From an uncultured Pelagibacteraceae bacterium (GTDB lineage: Bacteria > Pseudomonadota > Alphaproteobacteria > Pelagibacterales > Pelagibacteraceae), in contig CACFJO010000005.1 in assembly GCA_902566675.1 (NCBI GenBank), positions 1 to 35,944 on the forward strand: a stretch of DNA of 35,944 bases. The letters run 5' to 3'. Each line of letters begins with the position of its first letter. The stretch's first letter is position 1. Under the pieces are notes generated by a model. It saw only the letters and a list, made by a program, of their open reading frames with translations. It had not been told where the DNA came from and ran no database searches. This document shows, piece by piece, positions 19,605-29,772 of the stretch. Position numbers and translations under genes: made by a program.

Positions 19605-20657
19605 TCAAGCATTAATTCCTACTGCTTCGCTAACATTTTTGAGATTTTCTTTTTTTAAAATTGATATTAAGTCTTTTTTTATCTCTTTAACAATACCGGG
19701 TCCTTTATAAACCATTCCTGTATATAATTGTACTGCATTAGCACCTGCTATTATTTTTTCAAAAGCACTTTCTCCAGAGTCCACTCCTCCCACTCCTATT
19801 ATTTTAATTTTACCTTTAGTTTCATTATAGAATTTTTTAATTAAATTTGTTGAAATATCTTTAAGAGGTAGTCCTGATAATCCGCCGGTTTCATGTTTTT
19901 TAATATCGGAGAGATTATCGCGATTCCTATCAGTTGTATTTGAAACTATTATACCTTGTATTTTATAAACGCTCAATAATTCAACTATTTTGCTTACTTC
20001 ATTATCATTAATATCAGGTGATATTTTAATTGCTATAGGACAGTCAATTTTTTTTTCTTTAATAATTTTATTGACACCAGTTAAAAGTTTTTTCATCTCC
20101 CCTTGATCATGAAAATCTCTTAAACCTTCGGTATTTGGGGATGAAATATTAATTGTTATATATCCAGCGTACATTCCTAGTCTTGATAGACAAATATAAT
20201 AATCATTTTCTTTGTTTTTTGTTTCTTTATTTGGTCCGATGTTAATTCCTAATAACCCGTCAGGGTAATTGCTGGATATTCTTTTTGATACAGTTTCTGA
20301 CCCATGATTATTAAATCCAAGACGATTGATAAGCGCCCGATCTTCTTCCAATCTAAATATTCTTGGTTTTGGATTACCTAATTGTAGTTTAGGGGTAACA
20401 GTGCCGACTTCAATAAAACCAAAGCCAAATTTAAAAAGAGAATTATAAACTTCAGCACTTTTATCAAAACCAGCCGCTAAACCAATAGGGTTTGAAATCG
20501 TTTTACCTAAAAGACTGGTTTCAAGCATTTCCTCACTTTCTACTTTAAAAAAACTTTTTGGAAGAATATTTGCTTTTAGAGATTTAATTGCCAAATCATG
20601 CGCTACTTCTGGATCTAATGAAAATATATAAGGTCTTAAAATTGAAAACATTGTCAA
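19605..20657 (-). CDS. pyrD: Dihydroorotate dehydrogenase (quinone, class 2)
   Basis: 350 aa; 'NPIGLAAGFDKSAEVYNSLFKFGFGFIEVGTVTPKLQLGNPKPRIFRL', 'INISSPNTEGLRDFH', 'IIGVGGVDSGESAFEKIIAGANAVQLYTG'. Start is TTG at 20657 (TTGA overlap with lysK stop) or ATG at 20651. Confidence 0.96.
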   Translation of the reverse strand: MTMFSILRPYIFSLDPEVAHDLAIKSLKANILPKSFFKVESEEMLETSLLGKTISNPIGLAAGFDKSAEVYNSLFKFGFGFIEVGTVTPKLQLGNPKPRIFRLEEDRALINRLGFNNHGSETVSKRISSNYPDGLLGINIGPNKETKNKENDYYICLSRLGMYAGYITINISSPNTEGLRDFHDQGEMKKLLTGVNKIIKEKKIDCPIAIKISPDINDNEVSKIVELLSVYKIQGIIVSNTTDRNRDNLSDIKKHETGGLSGLPLKDISTNLIKKFYNETKGKIKIIGVGGVDSGESAFEKIIAGANAVQLYTGMVYKGPGIVKEIKKDLISILKKENLKNVSEAVGINA

Positions 20658-22219
20658 TTACTTATCTTATCTTTCATTAATTCAATTGTCTCTTTCAATC
20701 CGAAGAAGCTGACAAAATAACCCATCCTAGGTCCATTTTCTTCTCCAAATACAACCTCGTAAATTAATTTAAACCAATCTCTCAGTTTTTTTTCATATCC
20801 ATTTTCTTTACCTACAGTATAAATAATAGTTTGAATTTCCTCAGGTTTTAAGTTTAGTTTAATTTCAGATAATTTTTTAACAAGATTTTCTAATGCTTTC
20901 TTCTCATTTGGTGAAGGTTTTTTAAATTTTTTATTTGGTTCAACTTTGTCTTTAAAATAATTTATGGCGTACTCGGTTAATCCATCCAAAATAGGATGGT
21001 CTTCAGGTTTTATCTCTTTATGAAATCTATTTATAAATTTCCATAAAATTTCCTTATTGTCTGCGTTGCTAGAACCGACTAAATTTAGAAGCATAGAAAA
21101 AGGCATTACAATTTTCTCTGCCGGTGGTTTTCCATTGTGTACATGCCAAACTGGATTTAGAATTTTATCTTTTTCTTTTTGACTTGAATATTTTTCAATG
21201 TTTGTTAAATACTCATCAACTGTTTTAGGTACAACTTCTGCATAAAGTTTTTTAGCTCTTTTTGGATTTGGGTACATATATAAAGACAAGCTCTCTGGCG
21301 AAGCATATCTCAACCACTGCTCAATGGAAATTCCGTTTCCTTTGGATTTAGAAATTTTCTCTCCTTTTTCATCTAAGAAGAGTTCATACGCAAATCCATT
21401 AGGAGGATTTTTGCCGAGAGTTTTGCAAATTTTATTTGATAAAATAGCGCTTTCTGTCAAATCTTTTCCATACATCTCAAAATCAACATCGAAAGTAAAC
21501 CATCTCATTGCCCAGTCAACTTTCCACTGCAGTTTAGAATTTCCGTCTAAAATACTTGTTTCTATTTTTTCGCCACTATTATCAAAAACTGCCTTTCCAG
21601 TTTTTTTGTCAATTTCTAACAATGGTATTTCAAGGACTTTTCCTGTTTTTGGGCAAATCGGCAAAAAAGGGCAGTATGTTTTTCTTCTTTCCTCTCTTAA
21701 AGTCGGTAGAATAATATTCATCACTTCTTCATATTTTTCTGCAACTCTTATAAGGGATTTATTAAATATACCTTTTTTATAATTTTTTGTTGAACTTTTA
21801 AATGTAAATTTAAATTTAAATTTATTTAAAAATTCTTTTAGCAACTCATTATTATGCTCACCAAAACTATTAAATTTTTCAAATGGATCAGGAATATCTG
21901 TTAAGGGTTTCCCTAAATTATCTTTTAAAACTTGATAATTGGTAATATTATCGGGAATTTTTCTTAAACCGTCCATGTCATCAGAAAAAGTAATGAGCTC
22001 ATGATCAATTTTTTCTATGTGATTTAAAGCATTTATCATCATAGTGGTCCTTGCTACTTCGCCAAATGTTCCTATGTGAGGTAATCCACTTGGCCCATAA
22101 CCAGTTTGGAAAGTAATTTTACCCTTTTTTTTTATAATATCTTTTCTATCTTTTAAAAGCTTTCTAATTTCAACAAATGGCCAAGATGAAGTAGATTGAA
22201 TTAAGTTATTATCCAGCAT
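20654..22219 (-). CDS. lysK: Lysyl-tRNA synthetase, class I
   Basis: 521 aa; 'GYGPSGLPHIGTFGEVART' (HIGH-like) and 'GEKISKSKGNGISIEQWL' (KMSKS-like) class I LysRS features. Confidence 0.94.
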   Translation of the reverse strand: MLDNNLIQSTSSWPFVEIRKLLKDRKDIIKKKGKITFQTGYGPSGLPHIGTFGEVARTTMMINALNHIEKIDHELITFSDDMDGLRKIPDNITNYQVLKDNLGKPLTDIPDPFEKFNSFGEHNNELLKEFLNKFKFKFTFKSSTKNYKKGIFNKSLIRVAEKYEEVMNIILPTLREERRKTYCPFLPICPKTGKVLEIPLLEIDKKTGKAVFDNSGEKIETSILDGNSKLQWKVDWAMRWFTFDVDFEMYGKDLTESAILSNKICKTLGKNPPNGFAYELFLDEKGEKISKSKGNGISIEQWLRYASPESLSLYMYPNPKRAKKLYAEVVPKTVDEYLTNIEKYSSQKEKDKILNPVWHVHNGKPPAEKIVMPFSMLLNLVGSSNADNKEILWKFINRFHKEIKPEDHPILDGLTEYAINYFKDKVEPNKKFKKPSPNEKKALENLVKKLSEIKLNLKPEEIQTIIYTVGKENGYEKKLRDWFKLIYEVVFGEENGPRMGYFVSFFGLKETIELMKDKISN

Positions 22220-22311
22220 AGTAATGGTTTATTAAATTTTATATGCAAAATACAGATATAATTACATCATATTAAGTTGAATTTTAAAACTATTTAAATA
22301 ATCTCATTTTA

Positions 22312-23760
22312 ATGGGTAACAACAAAACAGTTTTTTTCTTAATCGGTATATTGCTCATAGTATTGGGGCTTTCGATGCTAGCACCTTACTCAATGCAAGT
22401 TATATATAAAGAAAATAGTCACAGCTTTATATCATCCTCTTTTGTAACAATATTTATTGGAATTTTATGTATATTGGCTAATCTAGAAAAAGATTTAAAA
22501 TTAAATCTTAGACAAACTTTTCTCTTCTCAACTCTTGCTTGGGTCACAGTTGCAATATTTGGAAGCTTACCATTTATATTATCTAATCAAGAATTCTCAT
22601 TCAGTGATGCTTTTTTTGAAAGTATGTCTGGAATTACAACTACAGGTGCTACTATTATTTCAGATTTAGATAATAGTCCTAAAAGTATTCTTTTATGGAG
22701 AGCGATTATGCAGTGGCTAGGTGGTATTGGAATAGTGGTAATGGCAATTACAATTTTACCTTTATTAAAAGTTGGTGGGATGCAGTTATTCAAAATGGAA
22801 GGGCCAGATAGTACAGAAAAGATTTTACCTCGTACTATTGAAGTTGCAGCAATAATAATTTCCACTTATATAGCTCTCACATTTCTTTGTGGTTTTTTTT
22901 ATTGGGTATTTGGAATGACAATTTTCGATAGCGTGAGCCATTCAATGACTACAATTGCAACTGGTGGTTTTTCAACCCATAACGAGTCGATTGGTTTTTT
23001 TAAGAATTCAAATATAGAAATAGTTGCAAGTATTTTTATAATTTTAGGAAGTATACCTTTTATATCGTATTTAAAATTTGCTAAAGGAAATAGGAAAATT
23101 TTTTACACAGATGTACAAATAAAAGGTTTGATTTATTTACTGGCAATTTCAATAATTGTTATGTTTCTGTATTTGCTATTTATTAATTATGAGAGTAATT
23201 TGTTTGATAAAATAAGAATTTCTTCCTTCAACGTAATTTCAATACTATCAGGAACAGGGTATGTTACAGATGATTTTGGCCTATGGGGAAAATTTTCTCT
23301 CATATTCTTTTTACTTTTAATGTTCATCGGTGGTTGTGCAGGCTCAACAGCTTGTGGAATAAAAATTTTCAGGTTACAGATGTTGCTAATATTTTTAAAA
23401 AATCAAATTAAAAAGCTTATATCCCCAAATAGTGTAATTATTACTAAATATAATAACCAAAAAATTTCTGACGATTTTATTAATTCAGTAATTATTTTTA
23501 TTTTCACTTTTTTATTTATTTTTCTTATCATAGCTATGCTTTTATCTATCAGTGGTTTAGATTTTATTACATCAATCTCTGGAGCTGCTAGTTCAATATC
23601 TAATGTTGGCCCGGGTCTTGGTGAGGTAATTGGGCCAAATGGAAATTACAAAAATATTCCAGAACTGTCAAAATGGATATTATCAGTTGGAATGTTGCTT
23701 GGAAGATTAGAACTCTTTGCAGTTTTAGTTTTATTCTTTCCATCATTTTGGAGAAATTAG
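22312..23760 (+). CDS. trkH: TrkH/KtrB-family potassium transporter subunit
   Basis: 482 aa; four filter repeats: 'SMSGITTTGATII', 'TTIATGGFSTHNES', 'ILSGTGYVTDDFG', 'SSISNVGPGLGEVIGP'. Confidence 0.94.
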   Translation: MGNNKTVFFLIGILLIVLGLSMLAPYSMQVIYKENSHSFISSSFVTIFIGILCILANLEKDLKLNLRQTFLFSTLAWVTVAIFGSLPFILSNQEFSFSDAFFESMSGITTTGATIISDLDNSPKSILLWRAIMQWLGGIGIVVMAITILPLLKVGGMQLFKMEGPDSTEKILPRTIEVAAIIISTYIALTFLCGFFYWVFGMTIFDSVSHSMTTIATGGFSTHNESIGFFKNSNIEIVASIFIILGSIPFISYLKFAKGNRKIFYTDVQIKGLIYLLAISIIVMFLYLLFINYESNLFDKIRISSFNVISILSGTGYVTDDFGLWGKFSLIFFLLLMFIGGCAGSTACGIKIFRLQMLLIFLKNQIKKLISPNSVIITKYNNQKISDDFINSVIIFIFTFLFIFLIIAMLLSISGLDFITSISGAASSISNVGPGLGEVIGPNGNYKNIPELSKWILSVGMLLGRLELFAVLVLFFPSFWRN

Positions 23761-23763
23761 GAT

Positions 23764-25137
23764 ATGGATTTGTACAAAAAACAAACGCTTTCTGAAACGT
23801 TTAAAGTTTATTTTGATAGAAGAATGATCAAAATATTATTGCTTGGAGCAATAAGCGGTTTTCCTTGGGTTATTATTGGAAGTAGCTTAAGTCTTTGGCT
23901 ACAAGAGGAGGGGTTGAGCAGAACCACAATTGGTTGGGCTGGATTAATTTTTGCAGTATATGCTTTTAATTATCTCTGGGCTCCAATTATAGACAGAATT
24001 AAAATTCCTTGGCTTTCTAAAAGACTTGGTCATAGACGTGGATGGATTATATCGATGCAAACCTTGATTTTAATCTGTTTAATTTGTTGGAGCTTAATAA
24101 ATCCAACTGCAAATTTGACTTTAGTAATTAGTATTGGACTTATAATTGCAATTGCATCTGCAACTCAAGATATTACCGTTGATGCTTTAAGAATAGAACA
24201 AATAGGTGAACATGAAGGAAAATCAATGCAGGCAGGTGCCGCAATGGTGGTAGTTGGTTGGTGGACTGGATATAAATTAGGTGGAGTTGTAGCATTAAAT
24301 GTAGCTGAGTTTTTTCAGCAATTAGGTTTCGAAAACTACTGGCAAATAACTTTTTTGGTTTTAGGTATACTTATAATTAGTTGTAGTATTGGTCTCATTT
24401 TTGTTAATGAGCCACAACCAATCGAAAGAATGGAGAGTCAGAAACAGACTGATAAAATGATTGAGGAAAAACTAGGTTCATCCAATATAATTATAAAAAT
24501 TGTTGCGTGGTTAACTGGAACAGTAATCGGTCCTGTTATAAGTTTCTTTAAAAAAAACGGGTTTAATATTGCCATAGCAATACTAGGTTTTGTATTTCTT
24601 TTTAAAATTGGCGAAGCTTTTTTAGGAAGAATGTCTGTAATCTTTTACAAAGAAATAGGTTTTACTAAATCAGATATCGCACTTTATTCAAAAGGTCTCG
24701 GTTGGATTACAACTGTAATATTCACATTGCTTGGTGGATTATTTGCTATTCGTTCCGGAGTGATTAAGGCGATGTTCATATCTGGAATAATGATGGCATC
24801 TACAAATCTATTATTTTCTTTACTGGCTTGGTCAGGAAAGTCGGAATTATTATTTGCCATTGCAGTAATATTTGATGATATGGCTGCAGCTTTTGCGACG
24901 GTAGCATTTGTTGCTTTTATTTCTATGCTTGTAGATAGAACTTATACTGCTACTCAATATGCTCTTCTCTCTTCTATTGGAACTGCAGGAAGGACTACTC
25001 TAGCAGCTTCTTCGGGAGCTCTGGTTGATTGGTTAAATGGAGATTGGGGAATATTTTTCATTCTTACAGCGATAATGGTTTTACCATCATTAATATTTCT
25101 TTATATGATTAAAGATAAACTTAAATTAAATGACTAA
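23764..25137 (+). CDS. MFS transporter, AmpG/PAT family (putative muropeptide permease)
   Basis: 457 aa, many hydrophobic helices; 'GLIFAVYAFNYLWAPIIDRIKIPWLSKRLGHRRGWIISMQ', 'ASATQDITVDALRIEQIGEHEGKSMQAGAAMVVVGWWTGYKLGG' AmpG-like motifs. Confidence 0.85.
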   Translation: MDLYKKQTLSETFKVYFDRRMIKILLLGAISGFPWVIIGSSLSLWLQEEGLSRTTIGWAGLIFAVYAFNYLWAPIIDRIKIPWLSKRLGHRRGWIISMQTLILICLICWSLINPTANLTLVISIGLIIAIASATQDITVDALRIEQIGEHEGKSMQAGAAMVVVGWWTGYKLGGVVALNVAEFFQQLGFENYWQITFLVLGILIISCSIGLIFVNEPQPIERMESQKQTDKMIEEKLGSSNIIIKIVAWLTGTVIGPVISFFKKNGFNIAIAILGFVFLFKIGEAFLGRMSVIFYKEIGFTKSDIALYSKGLGWITTVIFTLLGGLFAIRSGVIKAMFISGIMMASTNLLFSLLAWSGKSELLFAIAVIFDDMAAAFATVAFVAFISMLVDRTYTATQYALLSSIGTAGRTTLAASSGALVDWLNGDWGIFFILTAIMVLPSLIFLYMIKDKLKLND

Positions 25138-25870
25138 GTATTTTACAAATAATTTTACCATTTTAGATCTTCACAAAAAACCTTCGATAAAATCTGAAAC
25201 TGTAACACAAATGATTTTTGGGGATAGTTTTTCAATTACTAAAAGAAGCAAAAAGTGGTTAAAGATTAGGATCAAAGAAGACGGTTACAAAGGATATATA
25301 AAAAATAGAAAATTCTCTAAATTCTTAAAGCCTACACATAAGGTTCATGTACTTAAATCAGGGGTGTTTAAGTATCCGAACAGAGTTAAGAAAATTAATC
25401 AAATATCTTTTGGTTCAAGATTAAAAATTATAGAAGGAAAGAAAAATTTCTTTAGATTTTCAAAAGGATGGATTAACAAAAATGATGTGAAACCTATTTT
25501 TTATAAAGAAAAAAACCCTTTTAGAAAAATATCTATTTTTAAAAATACAAAATATAAATGGGGTGGAAAATCTTTTAAAGGAATAGATTGCTCAGCATTA
25601 ATTCAAGTTTTTTTAAATTTTAATAATAAATTTTGTCCAAGAGATGCTAAAGATCAAGTTAAATTTTTTAAAAAGAATATAAAATTAAGTAATATAAAAA
25701 AAAATGATATCATTTATTGGAAAGGTCACGTGGCTCTAGCACTTTCCAATAAAAAACTTATTCATGCTTACGGCCCAATGAAGAAAACAGTTATCATGGG
25801 AATCAATCAAACAATTAAGAGAATACAAAAGACTACAAAATTAAAAGTGATAGGAATTAAAAGACTATAA
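25130..25870 (+). CDS. NlpC/P60 (C40) family peptidase with N-terminal SH3-like domains
   Basis: 246 aa; 'YKWGGKSFKGIDCSALIQVFLNF' (catalytic Cys), 'IIYWKGHVALALSNKKLIHAYGP' (catalytic His region), SH3-like N-terminus. 8-nt overlap with the preceding AmpG-like gene. Confidence 0.88.
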   Translation: MTKYFTNNFTILDLHKKPSIKSETVTQMIFGDSFSITKRSKKWLKIRIKEDGYKGYIKNRKFSKFLKPTHKVHVLKSGVFKYPNRVKKINQISFGSRLKIIEGKKNFFRFSKGWINKNDVKPIFYKEKNPFRKISIFKNTKYKWGGKSFKGIDCSALIQVFLNFNNKFCPRDAKDQVKFFKKNIKLSNIKKNDIIYWKGHVALALSNKKLIHAYGPMKKTVIMGINQTIKRIQKTTKLKVIGIKRL

Positions 25871-25907
25871 AAAGCAAAGGCAGCTTCAGTCTCCCTCCAC
25901 TGCCCTT
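25871..25907 (-). terminator. Possible rho-independent terminator / structured RNA 3' of tRNA-Ser on the minus strand
   Basis: Minus strand AAGGGCAG (25907-25900) - 16-nt loop - CTGCCTTT (25883-25876): 8 bp stem with one G-U, followed by GCTTTTT. Confidence 0.5.
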
Positions 25908-25972
25908 AATAACAATTTAATTGATTCGTAAAATAAACTTAAGACTCTTTATAGTTGTATGTGGATAATGAC

Positions 25973-26062
25973 TGGCGGAGAGAGAGGGATTCGAACCCTC
26001 GAAACGGTTTCCCGTTTACACGCTTTCCAAGCGTGCGCCTTCAACCACTCGGCCACCTCTCC
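25973..26062 (-). tRNA. tRNA-Ser (anticodon GGA), CCA encoded
   Basis: Minus strand GGAGAGGTGGCCGAGTGGTTGAAGGCGCACGCTTGGAAAGCGTGTAAACGGGAAACCGTTTCGAGGGTTCGAATCCCTCTCTCTCCGCCA; anticodon stem/loop CACGC-TTGGAAA-GCGTG, long class II variable arm, T-loop GGTTCGAATCC. Confidence 0.97.
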
Positions 26063-26924
26063 CCTTTTTTAAGATTGTATCTTTATGCAATGCTAAGATA
26101 TTTCCATTAAAATTTTTTATTTCATGTTTTTCTTCTCTTGAAATCTTAAAAAACTTATATCCACATTTAGCCAATAATTTTTTTATATCATTTTTTTTTC
26201 TGGTAATTTCACAGTAAATAGCTGGCTTAAATTTTTTAATTGTCTTAATGCTCTCAGTTAAAATTTCATACTCAGCTCCCTCGGTATCGATCTTAATGAA
26301 ATCAACTCTTTTAAGATTTTTTTTGTCAATAATTAGTTGGTCTAAAGTGTAAGTGCTAATCTTAAATTTTTCTTTTATTTTTTTATCAGCAAAATTCACG
26401 TTTTTAATAATTGAGTAATAACCGTGGAAATCATTGACTCTATATATGTCTCTGGTTTTATTTTTCTGGTCAGAAATTAAGCCGTTTAATAGCTTGACTC
26501 TTTTTACGCCGTTAATTTTTAATATTTCTTTAAAATCATCTAATGAATCCTTTAGAGGGTCAATACATAAACCTTCAGCTTTTAGATTTTTAAGATTTAA
26601 AAGATACATTGAAAAAAATCCTCTTGAACATCCAATATCCACAAAAAAAAATTTTTTATTAAAAATTTTATGTCCAAAATTTAAAAAGGGCTCATACAAA
26701 TCTCTTAGTATATACTGCCCACGACCACCAAGACCTCTTCTTTCGTATGGTTTAAAAGTATAAACAAAACTGCTAAATTTCGTTTTAATTTGATATTTTT
26801 TTTTAATCTTAAAAATTAAAAAAAATAACAAAATTATACATCTATAAAAAGTTATAATTGGTCTTTGTTTAAATGCCTCCGTTTCTAATAGAAATTTTAA
26901 TCTATCAAAAAAATAAGACGGCAT
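26016..26924 (-). CDS. FkbM-family methyltransferase; the last 15 codons and the stop lie inside the tRNA-Ser gene
   Basis: 302 aa; '[21 protein letters not shown]' SAM-binding motif, '[16 protein letters not shown]' FkbM hallmark. The last residues '[15 protein letters not shown]' translate the tRNA-Ser 5' half. Confidence 0.85.
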   Translation of the reverse strand: MPSYFFDRLKFLLETEAFKQRPIITFYRCIILLFFLIFKIKKKYQIKTKFSSFVYTFKPYERRGLGGRGQYILRDLYEPFLNFGHKIFNKKFFFVDIGCSRGFFSMYLLNLKNLKAEGLCIDPLKDSLDDFKEILKINGVKRVKLLNGLISDQKNKTRDIYRVNDFHGYYSIIKNVNFADKKIKEKFKISTYTLDQLIIDKKNLKRVDFIKIDTEGAEYEILTESIKTIKKFKPAIYCEITRKKNDIKKLLAKCGYKFFKISREEKHEIKNFNGNILALHKDTILKKGRGGRVVEGARLESV

Positions 26925-27964
26925 TATTTTATAGATTTCCTGTCTGTTGAGCTCGATATAAAATTTATTAATTCTCTGATAAAATCTTTATTAGTTGGTA
27001 GTTTATTTTTTCTTATATCATTTTGAATTTTCTTATAATTTTGTTTGATATAATTCAATGTTTTGAATAAATCTAAAAAATTTCTTTTGGATACAAAAAT
27101 TCCTCTCTTATTTTCAACAACATGCTCAATTTCTTCAAAAATAATTACTGGTCTTCTACGAGCTAAAGACTCTAATAAAACCATCGGATGCCCTTCAGTG
27201 AAAGATGGTAATATAAATACATTATGATCATCATAATATTTTATTAATCTATTTTTATTTTTTTCTGTGAGTTTAATTTTAACATTGCTTTGATTAATAG
27301 AATAAGACGTATTTTGTTCTGCGCCAACAATAGTTAATGATAAATCTTTCTTATTTTTAATTAGTTCTACTAATGAAAAAATACCTTTTTCTATTCTAAT
27401 TCTACCCACATATAACAAGTTAAATTTATTTATTTCTATTTGTTTTGAATTCCTAAACCACACTGTATCTAACTGTGAGGGAGATAATATTTTGCCAGAT
27501 TTGCCTTTTAAAATATACTTTCTACAACTTGCCAAGTTCGCAATAAGACTCGTTATAGTAAACATTAAGTGATAAATTAATATACCCGTCTTCCCAAGTA
27601 TTGCTTTATACTCTCCATAACCATCACTTCTCAAATATACCATTGGTTTATTGCCACAGAGTTTTAAAAAGATACTAGCCAAAAAAGTAAAAGGAGTAAT
27701 TGAGATAACTAAGTATTTTGCATTCTCCTGTTTTGCTAATGAAATAACAGTGGAAATATAGAAAAAAATATTTTTTGATATATTAACATTTTTTAATTTT
27801 ATTTGATGAGACCTTTTCTTTTTGGATTTTCTTCCTAATAAATAAACATCAAATTTTTTACTCAAACCCTCAGGAGTTGTTTTAAGATCAATGTTGTCAC
27901 AAAAGAATTTATTATTTTGTACATAAATACTCTCGTTAGAAATAATAAATAATTTTTGCTTCAT
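26924..27964 (-). CDS. Glycosyltransferase, group 1/GT4-like
   Basis: 346 aa; 'FNLLYVGRIRIEKGIFSLVELIKN', 'LTIVGAEQNTS', 'HNVFILPSFTEGHPMVLLESLARRRPVIIFEEIEHVV' GT4 motifs. Confidence 0.9.
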   Translation of the reverse strand: MKQKLFIISNESIYVQNNKFFCDNIDLKTTPEGLSKKFDVYLLGRKSKKKRSHQIKLKNVNISKNIFFYISTVISLAKQENAKYLVISITPFTFLASIFLKLCGNKPMVYLRSDGYGEYKAILGKTGILIYHLMFTITSLIANLASCRKYILKGKSGKILSPSQLDTVWFRNSKQIEINKFNLLYVGRIRIEKGIFSLVELIKNKKDLSLTIVGAEQNTSYSINQSNVKIKLTEKNKNRLIKYYDDHNVFILPSFTEGHPMVLLESLARRRPVIIFEEIEHVVENKRGIFVSKRNFLDLFKTLNYIKQNYKKIQNDIRKNKLPTNKDFIRELINFISSSTDRKSIK

Positions 27965-29772
27965 CAGGTTTCTTTGTTTATTTTTAGTACACCTATAAAT
28001 GCTTCTTGGGGTATCTCGACTTTACCAAACTGTTTGGATCTTGCTTTACCTTTTTTTTGCTTATCAAGTAACTTTCTTTTTCTATCCGTTGCTCCACCAC
28101 CATGAATTTTAGTCAAAACATCTTTCTTAAAACCTTTGATAGACTCCCTAGCAACAATTTTTCCCCCAATTGCAGCTTGAACTGGTATCATAAAGTTGTG
28201 TCTTGGGATTAAATCTTTAAGTTTTTCACAAACTTGTCTTCCAGTTTTTTGGGCAAAATCTTTATGAATAATCATTGCCAGTGCATCTACTGGTTCTGAA
28301 TTAACCAATATTCCAAGTTTGACTAGCTCTCCTTCTCTGTAACCAGATATTTCATAATCAAAACTAGCATACCCACTTGAAACTGACTTAAGTCTATCAT
28401 TAAAGTCAAAAACTACTTCGTTTAGAGGAAGGTCATAAGCGAGAACTGCTCTATTTCCTGAATAGGATAAATTAGTCTGAACCCCTCTTTTATCCTGACA
28501 AATTTTTATAATTGATCCTAAATACTCATCAGGTGTTATAATTGTAGACTTAATCCAAGGCTCCTCAATTTTTTCAATTTGAGAAGGATCCGGCATATTA
28601 GATGGATTTTGTAAATCAAGAATTGCACCATGTGATTTATGCACTTTGTAAATTACGCCAGGTGTTGTTGTGATTAAATTTACATCAAACTCTCTCTCCA
28701 ATCTTTCAGTTATAATTTCGAGATGAAGCAAACCTAAAAATCCACATCTAAAACCTAAGCCTAGAGCACTCGACGACTCAGGTTCATAGGAAAAGCTTGC
28801 GTCATTTAGTTTTAGTTTTGCTAGACCGTCTTTTAATTTTTGATATTCGGAACTATCTACAGGAAATAATCCACAAAATACGACTGGTTTACTTGGCTTA
28901 AAGCCTGGTAGTGGGATATCAATTGGATTTATTGCATCACAGATGGTATCTCCAACTTTTGTTTCAGATAAAGATTTAATTCCAGTAATAATAAAACCTA
29001 TTTCTCCAGAGTTTAATTCATGAATATCAGTTGGTTTAGGTGTAAAAACACCAACTTTTTCTACTATATGTTCTTGATTATTAGACATCAGTTTTATTCT
29101 CATGCCCTTTTTTAATTTACCATTTTTAATTCTTACTAAAATTACTACACCAAGGTAGCTGTCATACCAGCTATCAACTAATAAACATTTTAACTTATCT
29201 TTTGTTTCTCCTTTTGGTGCAGGTAATTTATTAATTATAGCTTCTAAAATATTATCTATACCCTCTCCTGTTTTACCTGAACAAGAAATCGCATGAGTCG
29301 TTTCTATTCCAACTACATCTTCGATTTCTTTTTTAGTTTTTTCAATATCAGATGCTGGTAAATCAATTTTATTTAGCACTGGTATTACTTCATGATTTAT
29401 TTCTAGAGCTTGATAAACATTTGCTAAAGTCTGAGCTTCTACTCCTTGCGTGCTATCCACTATTAAAAGTGAACCTTCACAAGCAGATAATGATCTACTT
29501 ACCTCATATCCAAAATCAACATGTCCAGGAGTGTCAATAATGTTTAATATATAAGTTTGACCATCACTTGCTTTATAATTTAATTTTACTGTTTGAGCCT
29601 TAATAGTAATCCCTCGCTCTCTTTCGATGTCCATAGAGTCCAGAACTTGTTGTTTCATTTCACGCTCAGATAAACCACCACATTTGTGTATAATTCTATC
29701 AGCAATAGTAGATTTTCCATGATCAATATGCGCAATTATAGAAAAATTACGAATTCTTTTTATATCTGACAT
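27964..29772 (-). CDS. lepA: Elongation factor 4 (LepA GTPase)
   Basis: 602 aa; '[21 protein letters not shown]', '[18 protein letters not shown]', '[18 protein letters not shown]', C-terminal '[43 protein letters not shown]'. Confidence 0.98.
   Translation of the reverse strand: MSDIKRIRNFSIIAHIDHGKSTIADRIIHKCGGLSEREMKQQVLDSMDIERERGITIKAQTVKLNYKASDGQTYILNIIDTPGHVDFGYEVSRSLSACEGSLLIVDSTQGVEAQTLANVYQALEINHEVIPVLNKIDLPASDIEKTKKEIEDVVGIETTHAISCSGKTGEGIDNILEAIINKLPAPKGETKDKLKCLLVDSWYDSYLGVVILVRIKNGKLKKGMRIKLMSNNQEHIVEKVGVFTPKPTDIHELNSGEIGFIITGIKSLSETKVGDTICDAINPIDIPLPGFKPSKPVVFCGLFPVDSSEYQKLKDGLAKLKLNDASFSYEPESSSALGLGFRCGFLGLLHLEIITERLEREFDVNLITTTPGVIYKVHKSHGAILDLQNPSNMPDPSQIEKIEEPWIKSTIITPDEYLGSIIKICQDKRGVQTNLSYSGNRAVLAYDLPLNEVVFDFNDRLKSVSSGYASFDYEISGYREGELVKLGILVNSEPVDALAMIIHKDFAQKTGRQVCEKLKDLIPRHNFMIPVQAAIGGKIVARESIKGFKKDVLTKIHGGGATDRKRKLLDKQKKGKARSKQFGKVEIPQEAFIGVLKINKET

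Noticed and set aside
21324-21782. 152-aa + strand ORF inside lysK
   Set aside because: Antisense to a confidently identified class I LysRS; no motif support.
25973-26062. tRNA-Ser as att site of an integrative element
   Set aside because: No integrase, no duplicated tRNA fragment and no mobile genes seen in the window; kept only as a hypothesis for the adjacent GT/FkbM pair.
26434-26763. 109-aa + strand ORF inside the FkbM gene
   Set aside because: Antisense shadow ORF over the conserved methyltransferase domain.
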